Source: Candidatus Apopatosoma intestinale (GTDB taxonomy: Bacteria; Bacillota; Clostridia; Oscillospirales; CAG-272). From it: 11,789 nt of DNA. This document shows, in pieces, positions 1 through 7,765 of this stretch (the stretch's first letter is position 1; every line of letters starts with the position of its first letter). The stretch is from contig JAGHUY010000175.1 of the NCBI GenBank assembly GCA_018064545.1, positions 1 to 11,789 on the forward strand, given 5' to 3'. The notes under the pieces were generated by a model. The model was not told where the DNA came from, searched no databases, and saw nothing but the letters and a program-made list of their open reading frames with translations. The position numbers and the translations under genes are program-made.

Positions 1-2049
1 CCGCTGATCATTTCCGGTCGTGGGGAACAGTCCACCGATCTGTATGCCAAAGCCAACGCCTTTTTGCGTTCTCTGCGCCCCCTGCGGGTCAAAGAGATGG
101 ACAAAAAGTCCGATAACGAGGACGTGCGCGAGGACTATATCGTGGACGAAAAGGCACGCCGCGCCGTGCTGTCACCGAGAGGTGTTGCCAAAGCCGAAGC
201 GTTTTTCGGCGTGGAAAACCTCGCCGATCCCGAAAACACCACATTAAACCATCACATCAATCAGGCGATGCAGGCATGGGGCGTGATGAAACGCGACATC
301 GACTACGTGGTGACGGACGACGGCCGCGTGATGATCGTTGACTCCTTTACCGGCCGTATCATGCCTGGCAGACGGTTCTCGAACGGTCTGCATCAGGCCA
401 TCGAGGCGAAAGAGGGCGTGGCCATCCAGAGCGAAAATCAGACGCTTGCTACGATCACGTTCCAGAATTTCTTCCGTCTTTACAGTAAACTTTCCGGTAT
501 GACCGGAACGGCTCTGACCGAGGACGCCGAATTTCGTGAGATTTACGATCTTGATGTCGTGGAAGTCCCGACGAACCGCCCGATGATCCGGAACGATCAT
601 ACGGACGTGGTATTCAAGAATACCGCGGGGAAAATCGGCGCGATCGTAGGCCAGATCGAGGAATGCCACAAAAAGGGTCAGCCGGTACTGGTCGGTACGA
701 TCTCCGTGGAAAAATCGGAGGCTCTCTCTCTGATTTTGAAAAAACACGGCATTCCGCATAACGTACTGAATGCCAAATATCATGAAAAAGAAGCCGAGAT
801 CATCGCGCAGGCGGGCAGTTTCGGCGCTGTGACGATCTCCACCAACATGGCGGGACGCGGAACGGATATTATGCTGGGCGGCAACGCCGAGTTTCTTGCC
901 AAGGGCGAACTGAAAAAGGCGGGGTATCTCGAAGACGAGATTCTCGCCGCCACCGGTGCGTCCGACAATATTGACGAGCGGATCGCCGAGGCGCGGGCGA
1001 TCTATCGGAATGCGCTGGAAAAATACAAAGCCCAAATCGCGCCCGAGGCCGAAAAGGTCAAGGCGGCGGGCGGTCTCTTCATTCTCGGTACCGAACGCCA
1101 CGAAAGCCGCCGGATCGACAATCAGCTCCGCGGGCGTGCGGGACGGCAGGGCGACCCGGGCGAAAGCCGGTTCTATCTGTCGCTGGAAGACGATCTGATG
1201 CGTCTGTTCGGCAGTGAGCGTCTGATGGGGATGGTCGACCGTCTGGGACTTCCCGAGGATCAGCCGATCGACGCTTCGATCTTATCCAATTCCATCGAAA
1301 ATGCGCAGAAGCGGTTGGAGGGCGAAAACTTTGCCCGCCGTAAGAACGTGCTCGATTACGACGACGTGATGAATCAACAGCGCAATCTGATCTATGCGGA
1401 GCGCCGCGCCGTCATCGCCGGAGAAGACGTCAGCGGCAAGGTTCGCGACATGGCCGAACAAGCCATCGGAGCAGCCGTGGCCGCCTGTGTGGCCGAGGAT
1501 GGAACGGTGGACGTAGAGCTGGCACGGGACAACCTGCGCTGGATTTGTCTCGATTCTCAGATCACCGAGGCCACGGACGGAGAGGCTCTCCGGGCGATGG
1601 CCATGGAGAATTTTGAAAAACAGTATGAGCGTCAGAAAGCGCAGTTCGGCGAGAATATGGGACAGCTCGAACGGCTCTCCCTGCTCACGTCGGTCGATTC
1701 CAAGTGGATGGAGCATCTGGACGCGATGGACGATCTGCGCGGCGGCATCGGGCTTTCGTCCTATGCTCAGCGCAATCCTCTGAACGAATATAAGATCAAC
1801 GGCAGTATCATGTTCGACGAGATGATCGCCGCCATCCGCGAGGAGACGGTGCGTCGGATCCTGTACTCCCGTATCGAGACGGAAAAGAGCCGCGCGGAAG
1901 CGGCCAAACGCCGTGCGGAGGCCGCCGTGGCCGGTGCGTCGGAGAAAAAGAAAAAGCCCGTTGTCAAGACGGCGGCGCAAAAGGTCGGACGCAACGATCT
2001 CTGCCCCTGCGGAAGCGGAAAAAAGTATAAAAAGTGTTGCGGAAAATAA
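1..2049 (+). CDS. secA: Preprotein translocase ATPase SecA (3' part, start outside window)
   Basis: SecA is the cytoplasmic ATPase motor that drives unfolded preproteins through SecYEG. The reading frame is open from base 1 and 682 residues are visible. The first residues, PLIISG, normally follow the DEAD-like Walker B region, so roughly the first 200-230 residues are missing. The visible part runs through the preprotein cross-linking domain, the conserved NQTLATITFQ segment (around nt 430-465), the NBD2 motif TNMAGRGTDI (nt 841-870) and GTERHESRRIDNQLRGRAGR (nt 1087-1146), which carries the arginine-finger region. The scaffold and wing domains follow. The protein ends in a lysine-rich linker and a zinc-binding tail of CxCx8CC form (nt 2002-2040), which in SecA contacts SecB, ribosomes or lipids. 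No key residue looks altered. No terminator follows, and the next start is only 25 bp downstream, so co-transcription is likely. Confidence 0.98.
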   Translation, partial: PLIISGRGEQSTDLYAKANAFLRSLRPLRVKEMDKKSDNEDVREDYIVDEKARRAVLSPRGVAKAEAFFGVENLADPENTTLNHHINQAMQAWGVMKRDIDYVVTDDGRVMIVDSFTGRIMPGRRFSNGLHQAIEAKEGVAIQSENQTLATITFQNFFRLYSKLSGMTGTALTEDAEFREIYDLDVVEVPTNRPMIRNDHTDVVFKNTAGKIGAIVGQIEECHKKGQPVLVGTISVEKSEALSLILKKHGIPHNVLNAKYHEKEAEIIAQAGSFGAVTISTNMAGRGTDIMLGGNAEFLAKGELKKAGYLEDEILAATGASDNIDERIAEARAIYRNALEKYKAQIAPEAEKVKAAGGLFILGTERHESRRIDNQLRGRAGRQGDPGESRFYLSLEDDLMRLFGSERLMGMVDRLGLPEDQPIDASILSNSIENAQKRLEGENFARRKNVLDYDDVMNQQRNLIYAERRAVIAGEDVSGKVRDMAEQAIGAAVAACVAEDGTVDVELARDNLRWICLDSQITEATDGEALRAMAMENFEKQYERQKAQFGENMGQLERLSLLTSVDSKWMEHLDAMDDLRGGIGLSSYAQRNPLNEYKINGSIMFDEMIAAIREETVRRILYSRIETEKSRAEAAKRRAEAAVAGASEKKKKPVVKTAAQKVGRNDLCPCGSGKKYKKCCGK

Positions 2050-2074
2050 GTTTTTTTGAGAAAGGAGCGGACAA

Positions 2075-2752
2075 ATGGGCTTCGGAACTATGTTTTTCGG
2101 CTTTCTGTTTTTGGCGAAAGCCGTGTATGCCGGCGTGGATTTTCTGCCGGATTTTGCGGGCTACTGTCTGCTTCTGACCGGCATGAAAACGGCCGGAAAG
2201 CATTGCGATTGCTTTGACTTTTCGTGGTTTGCCGGGATCGGCGGTCTGATCCTTTCGGCCGTCAAATTCGCGGCGGAACTCTATTATGCCGTCGGCGGAG
2301 GAACGATGAGCGTCGGGTTTGATCGGATTTTCGGCGGTTTTTATGAGATTTATACCGTCTTTTTCGCGGTATCGCTGATGATCTCTCTTTTCCGCATCGA
2401 AAAGCAGACGGAACTGCCGAAACTCTGCCGCCGTTCGGTGACGAACGCCGTTCTCACCGGCCTGTTCGGCATCTCTTCGACCGCTTTGCTCATCGCATCT
2501 TCGCTTTTCACGGAAACCGGCAGGGAAGTAAGCGGTTTTCTCGGAAACAGCGCGATCCCCGCGGCTCTCTCTCTTCTTTGGGTCATTTTGGATGCCGCCA
2601 ATCTGTTCTCCTGCTATATGTGGATTTGCTTGGAGGGGGACGAGGAGATGGAGGATAACAAAAACCGAAAATACAAGACGCCGTTCGATATTGTGGAGCA
2701 GGGAAACCGCAAAAGAGCGGAAAACGGCGGGAAGGGATCGAAAAAACGATGA
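2075..2752 (+). CDS. Polytopic membrane protein of unknown function (LPD-motif paralogue 1)
   Basis: I do not recognise a named family. The 225-residue protein has about five or six hydrophobic segments (roughly residues 1-18, 24-40, 50-70, 85-107, 122-143 and 158-185) and then a hydrophilic, strongly basic C-terminal tail of about 40 residues ending KGSKKR, which is probably cytoplasmic. The ATG is set by a strong Shine-Dalgarno AAAGGAG at 2061-2067 with 7 nt spacing. The N-terminus carries an LFL(x10)FLPDFAG pattern that recurs at the same internal spacing in the next gene, suggesting shared ancestry. The stop codon overlaps the next start (ATGA), implying translational coupling. No catalytic motif is visible. 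Its place between secA and lepB hints at an envelope role, but that is only context. Confidence 0.85.
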   Translation: MGFGTMFFGFLFLAKAVYAGVDFLPDFAGYCLLLTGMKTAGKHCDCFDFSWFAGIGGLILSAVKFAAELYYAVGGGTMSVGFDRIFGGFYEIYTVFFAVSLMISLFRIEKQTELPKLCRRSVTNAVLTGLFGISSTALLIASSLFTETGREVSGFLGNSAIPAALSLLWVILDAANLFSCYMWICLEGDEEMEDNKNRKYKTPFDIVEQGNRKRAENGGKGSKKR

Positions 2753-4137
2753 AAAAGCCCCGTTCCCGTGACCGACTGGGTATCGGGTTTCTCACCGTCG
2801 GTTGTCTCTTTCTGATTGACCCGTTTATCGGCTCTTTTGAGATTCTGCCCGATCTTGTCGGTGCCATCTTCTTTTTAGCCGGCAGTCATCGACTTGCCCT
2901 GATAGAGCCGCGAATCGAATTGTTCCGCAAAAAATCAGTCGCGTTTTTCTGGCTTTCCCTTTTACGGATCGCCGTTGCCGTGGGAACGGCTCTGCCCGCC
3001 CTGCTCGGGACGGGGACGGAGTTTCTCTCCGGCTTGGAGGCGATCTTTGATCCCACCATGCGGCTGACGTTTTCATTCTCCTTTGCCGTTTTGGATTGTA
3101 TCATTCTGATTCCCGCCTTTCTCTCTCTGTTTGAGGGACTGGATTATGTCTATCTGCGGAATCGCCCGGAGGAGACAGAGCAGGATTCCGATTCTCCCGC
3201 GCTCCGCTCGGTCCGCACGCTGACGGTCGTATTTCTGACCGTCCGCGCTTTCATTGGCTTTGCTCCCATGCTGACCGCAACGGGGAGCGAATACGGAACG
3301 GTGGGCGATGAGCCGGTATCCTATGAGACGCTCTATGTCGTTCTGACGGTTTTTTGCTGTCTGATCGCTCTTGTCATCGGGATCGCATGGCTTTCCTCGA
3401 TCAAGCCCTATTTTGCGTTTTTTGCTGAGGACGAGGCGTGGGAAAGCGTCATGGCGGAACGTCTCGAACGGGAGATTTATGCAGACGAGTATCAGGAGAA
3501 TCGCCGGCACGCCGCGTTTCTCTCATCAACGATGACGGCTTCCTCGGTGCTATTGCTCTCCGTGCCCTTTTCCTCCCGCTATCTGTTCCCCGAGTTTCTG
3601 TTCGGGCTTCTTGCAGTTTGGGCGTTTTGGGGCATCCGCCGCTTTACGGATGAAAAACGGCTTTGCCGCCTCGGAATCGGTTTTGCGATCTCGGCATTGA
3701 TAGAGTATGTTGTGACGTTTGTCTATTCTGAATGGTACGGCGTGCGCTTTGAACCGACCCGTCTGGCGGGCTTTTGGGGACTCTATCTTCCCACGGTTTT
3801 GCTTTGGGGCATTTCGTCGGTACTGCTTGCGCTACTGTTCTATCGACTGTATCGCACGCTTTGCGCTTTTATCGGAGATGCCGTCGGCATCCGTTCCGGC
3901 ACCGAAAGCGAAAAGAGGCAACAAACCGACAGAGGGCGGAAACGCGAACTCTGTCGCAAGGCAGGACGCCTTTGGCTCTTTCAATGTCTGTTCGCCGTTC
4001 TGCGCGCCGCCGCCTTTGCGGCATCCCCTTGGCTCAGTGCGTCATGGGTCGCTCCGTTCCTTGCCGGTCTCGTTCTGATCTTCTATACTTACTGGGTTAC
4101 GAAAGAGATCGCCGACGAAACGGAAATGGCCATATAG
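2749..4137 (+). CDS. Polytopic membrane protein of unknown function (LPD-motif paralogue 2)
   Basis: This 462-residue integral membrane protein has no function I can assign. I count about 11 or 12 hydrophobic segments, near residues 9-25, 33-49, 64-85, 104-129, 154-174, 194-217, 256-272, 280-297, 303-326, 343-368, 403-424 and 431-449. Hydrophilic, charged loops lie at about 136-152, 222-255 and 378-402. The ATG overlaps the TGA of the previous gene (ATGA at 2749-2752), with a weak GGGAAGGGA ribosome site upstream. The N-terminal LFL(x10)ILPDLVG pattern at residues 20-38 lines up without gaps with residues 11-29 of the preceding protein. The later segments have no counterpart there, so this may be an enlarged relative. 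It lacks the ABC, MFS or nucleotide-binding motifs I would look for. A coupled two-component membrane complex with its neighbour is plausible but unproven. Confidence 0.85.
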   Translation: MKKPRSRDRLGIGFLTVGCLFLIDPFIGSFEILPDLVGAIFFLAGSHRLALIEPRIELFRKKSVAFFWLSLLRIAVAVGTALPALLGTGTEFLSGLEAIFDPTMRLTFSFSFAVLDCIILIPAFLSLFEGLDYVYLRNRPEETEQDSDSPALRSVRTLTVVFLTVRAFIGFAPMLTATGSEYGTVGDEPVSYETLYVVLTVFCCLIALVIGIAWLSSIKPYFAFFAEDEAWESVMAERLEREIYADEYQENRRHAAFLSSTMTASSVLLLSVPFSSRYLFPEFLFGLLAVWAFWGIRRFTDEKRLCRLGIGFAISALIEYVVTFVYSEWYGVRFEPTRLAGFWGLYLPTVLLWGISSVLLALLFYRLYRTLCAFIGDAVGIRSGTESEKRQQTDRGRKRELCRKAGRLWLFQCLFAVLRAAAFAASPWLSASWVAPFLAGLVLIFYTYWVTKEIADETEMAI

Positions 4138-4149
4138 AAAGGAATCATC

Positions 4150-4908
4150 ATGGAAGAAAAACAAAAAAACGAATTGACTCCGGAAAATGAGTCGGTCGGA
4201 CAGATGCCGGAAGATGAGCCGGCCGGACAGCAACCGGGAGATGAGCCGGCCGGACAGACACCGGAAAGTGAACCGGCCGGACAGGAAACGGCCCCTGCCG
4301 GGGTCGAGGTGAAAAAATATCTGACCACGCTGTTCGATTGGCTGGAAATGCTGGTCGCTTCGATCATTGCCGTCATTCTCGTGTTCACGTTCGTCGTGCG
4401 GCTTTCCAGTGTGGAGGGCACGTCGATGCTCCCGACGCTTCACGGAGGGTATTCGGGGACCTCGTTTTATAATCCGTCGTACGATCACGTGGATTACGTT
4501 CTGGTCTCCAATCTTTTCTATACTCCGAAACGCGGAGACATTGTGGCGATCCAGAAAGATACGGGCTATACCGAACGCCTCGTCAAACGGGTGATCGCCA
4601 CCGGCGGAGAAACGGTGATTTTTGATTTTGCCGACTGGAAAGTGACCATCCGGGACAGATACGGGATGGAACATGCCGTCAATGAACCGTATATCAACCG
4701 TATTGCCGGTCAAGTCATGGCGAGAGACAACGTTCCCTATTCAAACGAGGTCACTGTGCCGGAGGGCTATATCTTCGTCATGGGAGATAACCGGAACGGC
4801 TCTTCCGACAGCCGCAATGCGATGATCGGGCTGATTTCGGAACACGAGATCATCGGAAAAGTGATTTTCCGGATTCTCCCGTTATCGGAACTTGGACAGA
4901 TTCAATAA
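4150..4908 (+). CDS. lepB: Type I signal peptidase with repeat-bearing N-terminal extension
   Basis: Signal peptidase I cleaves signal peptides from proteins exported by Sec or Tat, on the outer face of the membrane. The 252-residue protein has one transmembrane segment at about residues 66-84, followed by the catalytic domain. The nucleophile is Ser92 in the box B motif TSMLPTL, the general base is Lys146 in LVKRVIATGGE, and box E is GDNRNGSSDSR at 212-222. All active-site elements are present. The unusual part is residues 1-65: an acidic, Pro/Gly/Gln-rich region before the membrane segment with about four nine-residue repeats (EPAGQxPxx). By family topology this part is cytoplasmic. The start ATG has Shine-Dalgarno AAAGGA at 4138-4143 with 6 nt spacing, 12 bp after the previous stop, so it belongs to the same transcription run as secA. 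Confidence 0.97.
   Translation: MEEKQKNELTPENESVGQMPEDEPAGQQPGDEPAGQTPESEPAGQETAPAGVEVKKYLTTLFDWLEMLVASIIAVILVFTFVVRLSSVEGTSMLPTLHGGYSGTSFYNPSYDHVDYVLVSNLFYTPKRGDIVAIQKDTGYTERLVKRVIATGGETVIFDFADWKVTIRDRYGMEHAVNEPYINRIAGQVMARDNVPYSNEVTVPEGYIFVMGDNRNGSSDSRNAMIGLISEHEIIGKVIFRILPLSELGQIQ
4189..4284 (+). repeat. 27-bp tandem repeat inside lepB
   Basis: Three full 27-bp units (4189-4215, 4216-4242, 4243-4269) and a 15-bp partial unit (4270-4284) encode ESVGQMPED, EPAGQQPGD, EPAGQTPES and EPAGQ. The core gagccggccggacag is identical in units 2 and 3, has one change in the partial unit, and differs at two bases in the first. The period is a multiple of three, so changes in copy number would keep the reading frame. 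Confidence 0.93.
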
Positions 4909-4923
4909 AAACGGAGAAAAACG

Positions 4924-5805
4924 ATGCCTTCTGACAGAATACAATGGTTCCCCGGTCACATGGCGAAAACGCGCCGGATGATCGCGGAGAATTTAAAACA
5001 GGTCGATCTGACCATCGAACTTCTGGACGCGCGGATTCCCCGCGCCTCCCGCAATCCGGAAATTGCCCGGCTGACCGACGCAAAACCCCGTCTGACGCTC
5101 CTTTCCAAAGCGTCGCTTGCCGACCCGGCGGCGACGGCCGCATGGCGGACTTATCTGGAAGAACGCGGCGAGCATCCGCTGTTTTACGACTGCACGACGG
5201 GTGAGGGAATCGCGGAGATCGCACCGGCCGCCAAACGGCTTTGCGCCGAAAAACTGGCGCGGTATCAGGAAAAGGGAATGGGCGGCCGCAAACTGCGCGC
5301 CATGATCGTCGGGATCCCGAACGTGGGAAAAAGCACGCTCGTCAACCGTTTGGCCGAAAACAAAAAGGCCAAGGTGGAAAACCGCCCCGGCGTGACGCTG
5401 GATAAACAGTGGGTGACAACGACGATCGGACTGGACCTACTCGATATGCCCGGCGTCCTGTGGCCGAAATTTGAGGACCCGGTTACGGGGGAAAATCTGG
5501 CTCTGACCGGCGCCATCCGCGATGAGATCATGGATATCGAGGGCCTTTCCGCCATTCTCGTCCGCCGTCTGCGCACCGCTTATCCCGAACTGCTTTGCGC
5601 CCGGTATAAATTGGGCGATCCCTCGGTACTGGATGGGCCGGAAGATTGGGAAATACTGGAAATGATTGGAAAAAAACGGGGCTTTCTGGTGTCCGGCGGG
5701 GAGATCAGCTACGAGCGAACCGCGAATATGCTTCTCGATGAATTCCGTGCCGGAAAAATCGGGAGGATCACACTGGAAAGACCGGAAAAACGGCAGGGGA
5801 AATGA
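4924..5805 (+). CDS. rbgA: Ribosome biogenesis GTPase RbgA/YlqF
   Basis: RbgA is a circularly permuted GTPase that promotes late assembly of the 50S subunit. The 293-residue protein opens with the family signature IQWFPGHMAK (residues 6-15). The GTPase motifs come in permuted order: the G4 position at 61-64, a G5-like loop near 88-95, the P-loop GIPNVGKST at 130-138, the switch Thr in RPGVT (Thr158), and G3 DMPG at 174-177. WPKF and the C-terminal RNA-binding helical domain with GFLVSGG follow. Length is close to the Bacillus subtilis protein. The oddity is G4: it reads SKAS where the family usually has NKAD, so the guanine-specificity Asp is missing. Otherwise the gene looks intact. The ATG has GGAG at 4913-4916, 15 bp after lepB, and the 3' end overlaps rnhB by 4 bp, as expected for the conserved lepB-rbgA-rnhB order. 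Confidence 0.96.
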   Translation: MPSDRIQWFPGHMAKTRRMIAENLKQVDLTIELLDARIPRASRNPEIARLTDAKPRLTLLSKASLADPAATAAWRTYLEERGEHPLFYDCTTGEGIAEIAPAAKRLCAEKLARYQEKGMGGRKLRAMIVGIPNVGKSTLVNRLAENKKAKVENRPGVTLDKQWVTTTIGLDLLDMPGVLWPKFEDPVTGENLALTGAIRDEIMDIEGLSAILVRRLRTAYPELLCARYKLGDPSVLDGPEDWEILEMIGKKRGFLVSGGEISYERTANMLLDEFRAGKIGRITLERPEKRQGK

Positions 5806-6416
5806 TGCTTGACTATACGTATGAAATCGCCGCCGCGGAAAAGGGCTACCGTTCGATCTGCGGCGTAGATGAGGCGGGGCGCGGGCCGCTTGCCGGAAAC
5901 GTGGTGGCCGCCGCGGTCATCATGCCCGAGGGGCTCGTGATCGACGGCCTCAACGATTCCAAAAAGGTGTCTCCAAAAAAGCGGGAGGCTCTCTTTGAGA
6001 TCATCACGCGGGAGTGCGTCTATGCGATCGCTTGGGCGACCCCGAAAGAGATCGACGAATTGAACATTCTCGGCGCGACGATGCTGGCGATGCGCCGTGC
6101 CATTGAGGCGTTGCCGACGCCGGCCGATTTTGCGCTGATCGACGGCAACCGGGCGACCGGCTTTGCCGTTCCGACCGAAACCGTGATCGGAGGGGATGCC
6201 AAAAGTCCGTCGATCGCCGCCGCGTCCATTCTCGCCAAGGTGACGAGAGACCGGCAGTGTCTGGAACTGGATGCCCGCTATCCGGAATACGGGTTTGCCG
6301 GCCATAAGGGTTACCCCACGAAAGAACATATGCAAAAAGTGATGGAACTCGGCCCGTGTCCGGAGCATCGGCGCAGTTTTCTGTCTTTTACGGGTCGCAA
6401 AGAATGGATGCTGTAA
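5802..6416 (+). CDS. rnhB: Ribonuclease HII
   Basis: RNase HII cuts the RNA strand of RNA-DNA hybrids and starts removal of single ribonucleotides misincorporated in DNA. The 204-residue protein has the signature GVDEAGRGPLAG (residues 21-32). The four metal-binding acidic residues fit Asp23, Glu24, Asp114 (LIDGN) and Asp132 (GGDAKS), with the same 18-residue Asp-Asp spacing as in the Escherichia coli enzyme. IAAASILAKVTRD (138-150) and the C-terminal GHKGYPTKEH motif are also present. The start overlaps the rbgA stop (ATGA at 5802-5805). A second ATG follows at once (5805-5807), so the true start could be either one. The 3' end overlaps the next gene by 13 bp if that gene begins at 6404. Full length with no missing residues. 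Confidence 0.97.
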   Translation: MMLDYTYEIAAAEKGYRSICGVDEAGRGPLAGNVVAAAVIMPEGLVIDGLNDSKKVSPKKREALFEIITRECVYAIAWATPKEIDELNILGATMLAMRRAIEALPTPADFALIDGNRATGFAVPTETVIGGDAKSPSIAAASILAKVTRDRQCLELDARYPEYGFAGHKGYPTKEHMQKVMELGPCPEHRRSFLSFTGRKEWML

Positions 6417-6805
6417 AAGAGACGGCTGTCGCCCGCGGGCGGGCCGGAGAGGACGTTGCTGCCCGGTATCTGAAAAAGAATGGGTACCGGATCATCGCAC
6501 GTAACGTCCGGATCGGTCACTTGGAGACCGATATCATATGCGAGAACAGAACGCATATATTGTTTGTAGAAGTCAAGAGTCGAACCGCGAGCGAGGCCCT
6601 TTCCCGTTATGGGAGGCCGGCTACCGCGGTCAACCGACAAAAGGCGGAGAATCTGCTGGCTTGTGCCCGGGCGTATCTTTTGAGGCATCCGACAAAAAAG
6701 CAGCCGCGCCTTGACGTGATCGAAGTCTATTTTGAGAGTAGCGCGAGCGACCGAACGGTTCCGGATGGGATCGTTCACATAGAAAACGCGGTGGAAGCGG
6801 AATAG
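6404..6805 (+). CDS. YraN-family (UPF0102) putative nuclease
   Basis: The family has a predicted restriction-endonuclease-like fold and its physiological role is poorly defined. The 133-residue protein shows the family's N-terminal GRAGEDVAARYLKKNGYRII, then RNVRIGHLETDIICENRTHILFVEVKSR in two overlapping stretches, giving Glu and Asp of the metal site plus the FVEVKSR motif. The C-terminal part has VNRQKAENLL and LDVIEVYF, also typical. The family's common GEID is LETD here, keeping the acidic pair. I choose ATG 6404 because family members begin just before the GxxGE helix. The frame extends upstream to a GTG at 6356, but that would add 16 residues fully inside rnhB. The gene overlaps the rnhB stop by 13 bp, so coupled translation is likely. 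Adjacency to rnhB is conserved in Firmicutes. Confidence 0.88.
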   Translation: MDAVKETAVARGRAGEDVAARYLKKNGYRIIARNVRIGHLETDIICENRTHILFVEVKSRTASEALSRYGRPATAVNRQKAENLLACARAYLLRHPTKKQPRLDVIEVYFESSASDRTVPDGIVHIENAVEAE

Positions 6806-6828
6806 CAGACTCCGGGAACGGAGAAAGT

Positions 6829-7761
6829 ATGAAAGTATTTGATTGGCACTGCGATACGGCGTATGAACTGTACAAACGCGGCGGTTCTCTTTTTCAGAAC
6901 CCGCTCCACGTTTCTCTCGACCGGACGGCCGGATATGAGGCGTATGTTCAAGTCATGGCGATCTGGTCGGAACATTCCCTTTCCGACGGGGAGGCGTGGA
7001 CGCAGTTTCACGCCGTCCGGGATGCGCTTGTCCGTCAACTGCAAAAGGCGGATTCGGCGGTTCTCTGTACGGACGGCTCCACGGTTCGCGCCGCGCTCGA
7101 AAGCGGAAAACGGGCGCTTCTTCTCTCGGTGGAGGGGGCGAACCTGCTGGACGCCAAAATCTGGCGGCTCCGGGATTTGTGGGAAACGGGCGTTCGTCTG
7201 ATTACTCTCGTATGGAAAGGAGCCGACGGGATCGGCGGCGCTTACGATACCGACGCGCCGCTCACGTCGTTCGGACGACGGGTGGTCATTGAGGCGATGC
7301 GGATGGGGATGATCGTCGACGTATCACACGCCTCCCGACCTGTGATCGACGAGTGTCTGACACTCTCTGAAAAAACGGGGAAACCCATTGTGGCTTCTCA
7401 CTCGAATGCCTTTGCGGTATGCGGGCATTCGCGTAATCTGACGGATGAACACGCCGTCGCCATTGCCCGCACCGGCGGCCGGATCGGCATCAGTCTGTAT
7501 CCCGGACATCTCTCTGCCGACGGGCGTGCGACCGTTTCCGACGTGGCGCGCCATGTGCGTCATTTTGCGGAACTCGGCCTCGGTAAAGCGATCTGCCTCG
7601 GCTGCGATTTCGACGGCGTGCCGACGCTTCCGGACGGGATTTCCGGCATTGAAAGCATGCCGTTTTTGTGGGATTCTCTGCACTCGGAGGGCTTTTCGGA
7701 AGAGTTCCTTTCCGATCTGTTTTTTAACAACGCCGAGCGGTTCGTTCTGGAAAATATGTAG
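6829..7761 (+). CDS. Membrane-dipeptidase-like peptidase, family M19
   Basis: M19 enzymes are zinc dipeptidases related to renal dipeptidase. They hydrolyse dipeptides, often with broad specificity including D-amino acids. The 310-residue protein has the expected metal ligands: His7 and Asp9 in DWHCDT, bridging Glu102 in SVEGANLL, His167 in VDVSHAS and His191 in VASHSNA. Asp260 in LGCDFDG fits the conserved active-site Asp. The family's typical GGxxxxDxxLTxFGR segment appears at 136-150. No signal peptide or membrane anchor is visible, so a cytoplasmic location is likely despite the family name. The ATG has an ACGGAG ribosome site with about 5 nt spacing, 23 bp after the yraN stop. It is the last gene of the + strand run before the convergent terminators. 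The natural substrate cannot be told from sequence. Confidence 0.94.
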   Translation: MKVFDWHCDTAYELYKRGGSLFQNPLHVSLDRTAGYEAYVQVMAIWSEHSLSDGEAWTQFHAVRDALVRQLQKADSAVLCTDGSTVRAALESGKRALLLSVEGANLLDAKIWRLRDLWETGVRLITLVWKGADGIGGAYDTDAPLTSFGRRVVIEAMRMGMIVDVSHASRPVIDECLTLSEKTGKPIVASHSNAFAVCGHSRNLTDEHAVAIARTGGRIGISLYPGHLSADGRATVSDVARHVRHFAELGLGKAICLGCDFDGVPTLPDGISGIESMPFLWDSLHSEGFSEEFLSDLFFNNAERFVLENM

Positions 7762-7765
7762 AAAC

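Noticed and set aside
244..1101. Long minus-strand open frame opposite secA (and similar ones at 1282-1980, 4042-4713, 8162-8929, 8926-9699, 10942-11724)
   Set aside because: Each lies antisense to a clear, motif-rich gene. The translations show no recognisable domain and no good ribosome site. Codon bias in GC-rich genes leaves such frames open.
2050..2060. T-run after secA as a terminator
   Set aside because: Seven T residues follow the stop, but I find no stable stem just before them, and the next gene's ribosome site begins at 2061.
4089..4421. Minus-strand frame with CPAGS-type repeats
   Set aside because: It is only the antisense reading of the lepB tandem repeat, with no start signals.
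6356..6403. GTG start for the YraN-family protein
   Set aside because: The added 16 residues are out-of-frame rnhB sequence with no family similarity, and ATG 6404 fits the family.
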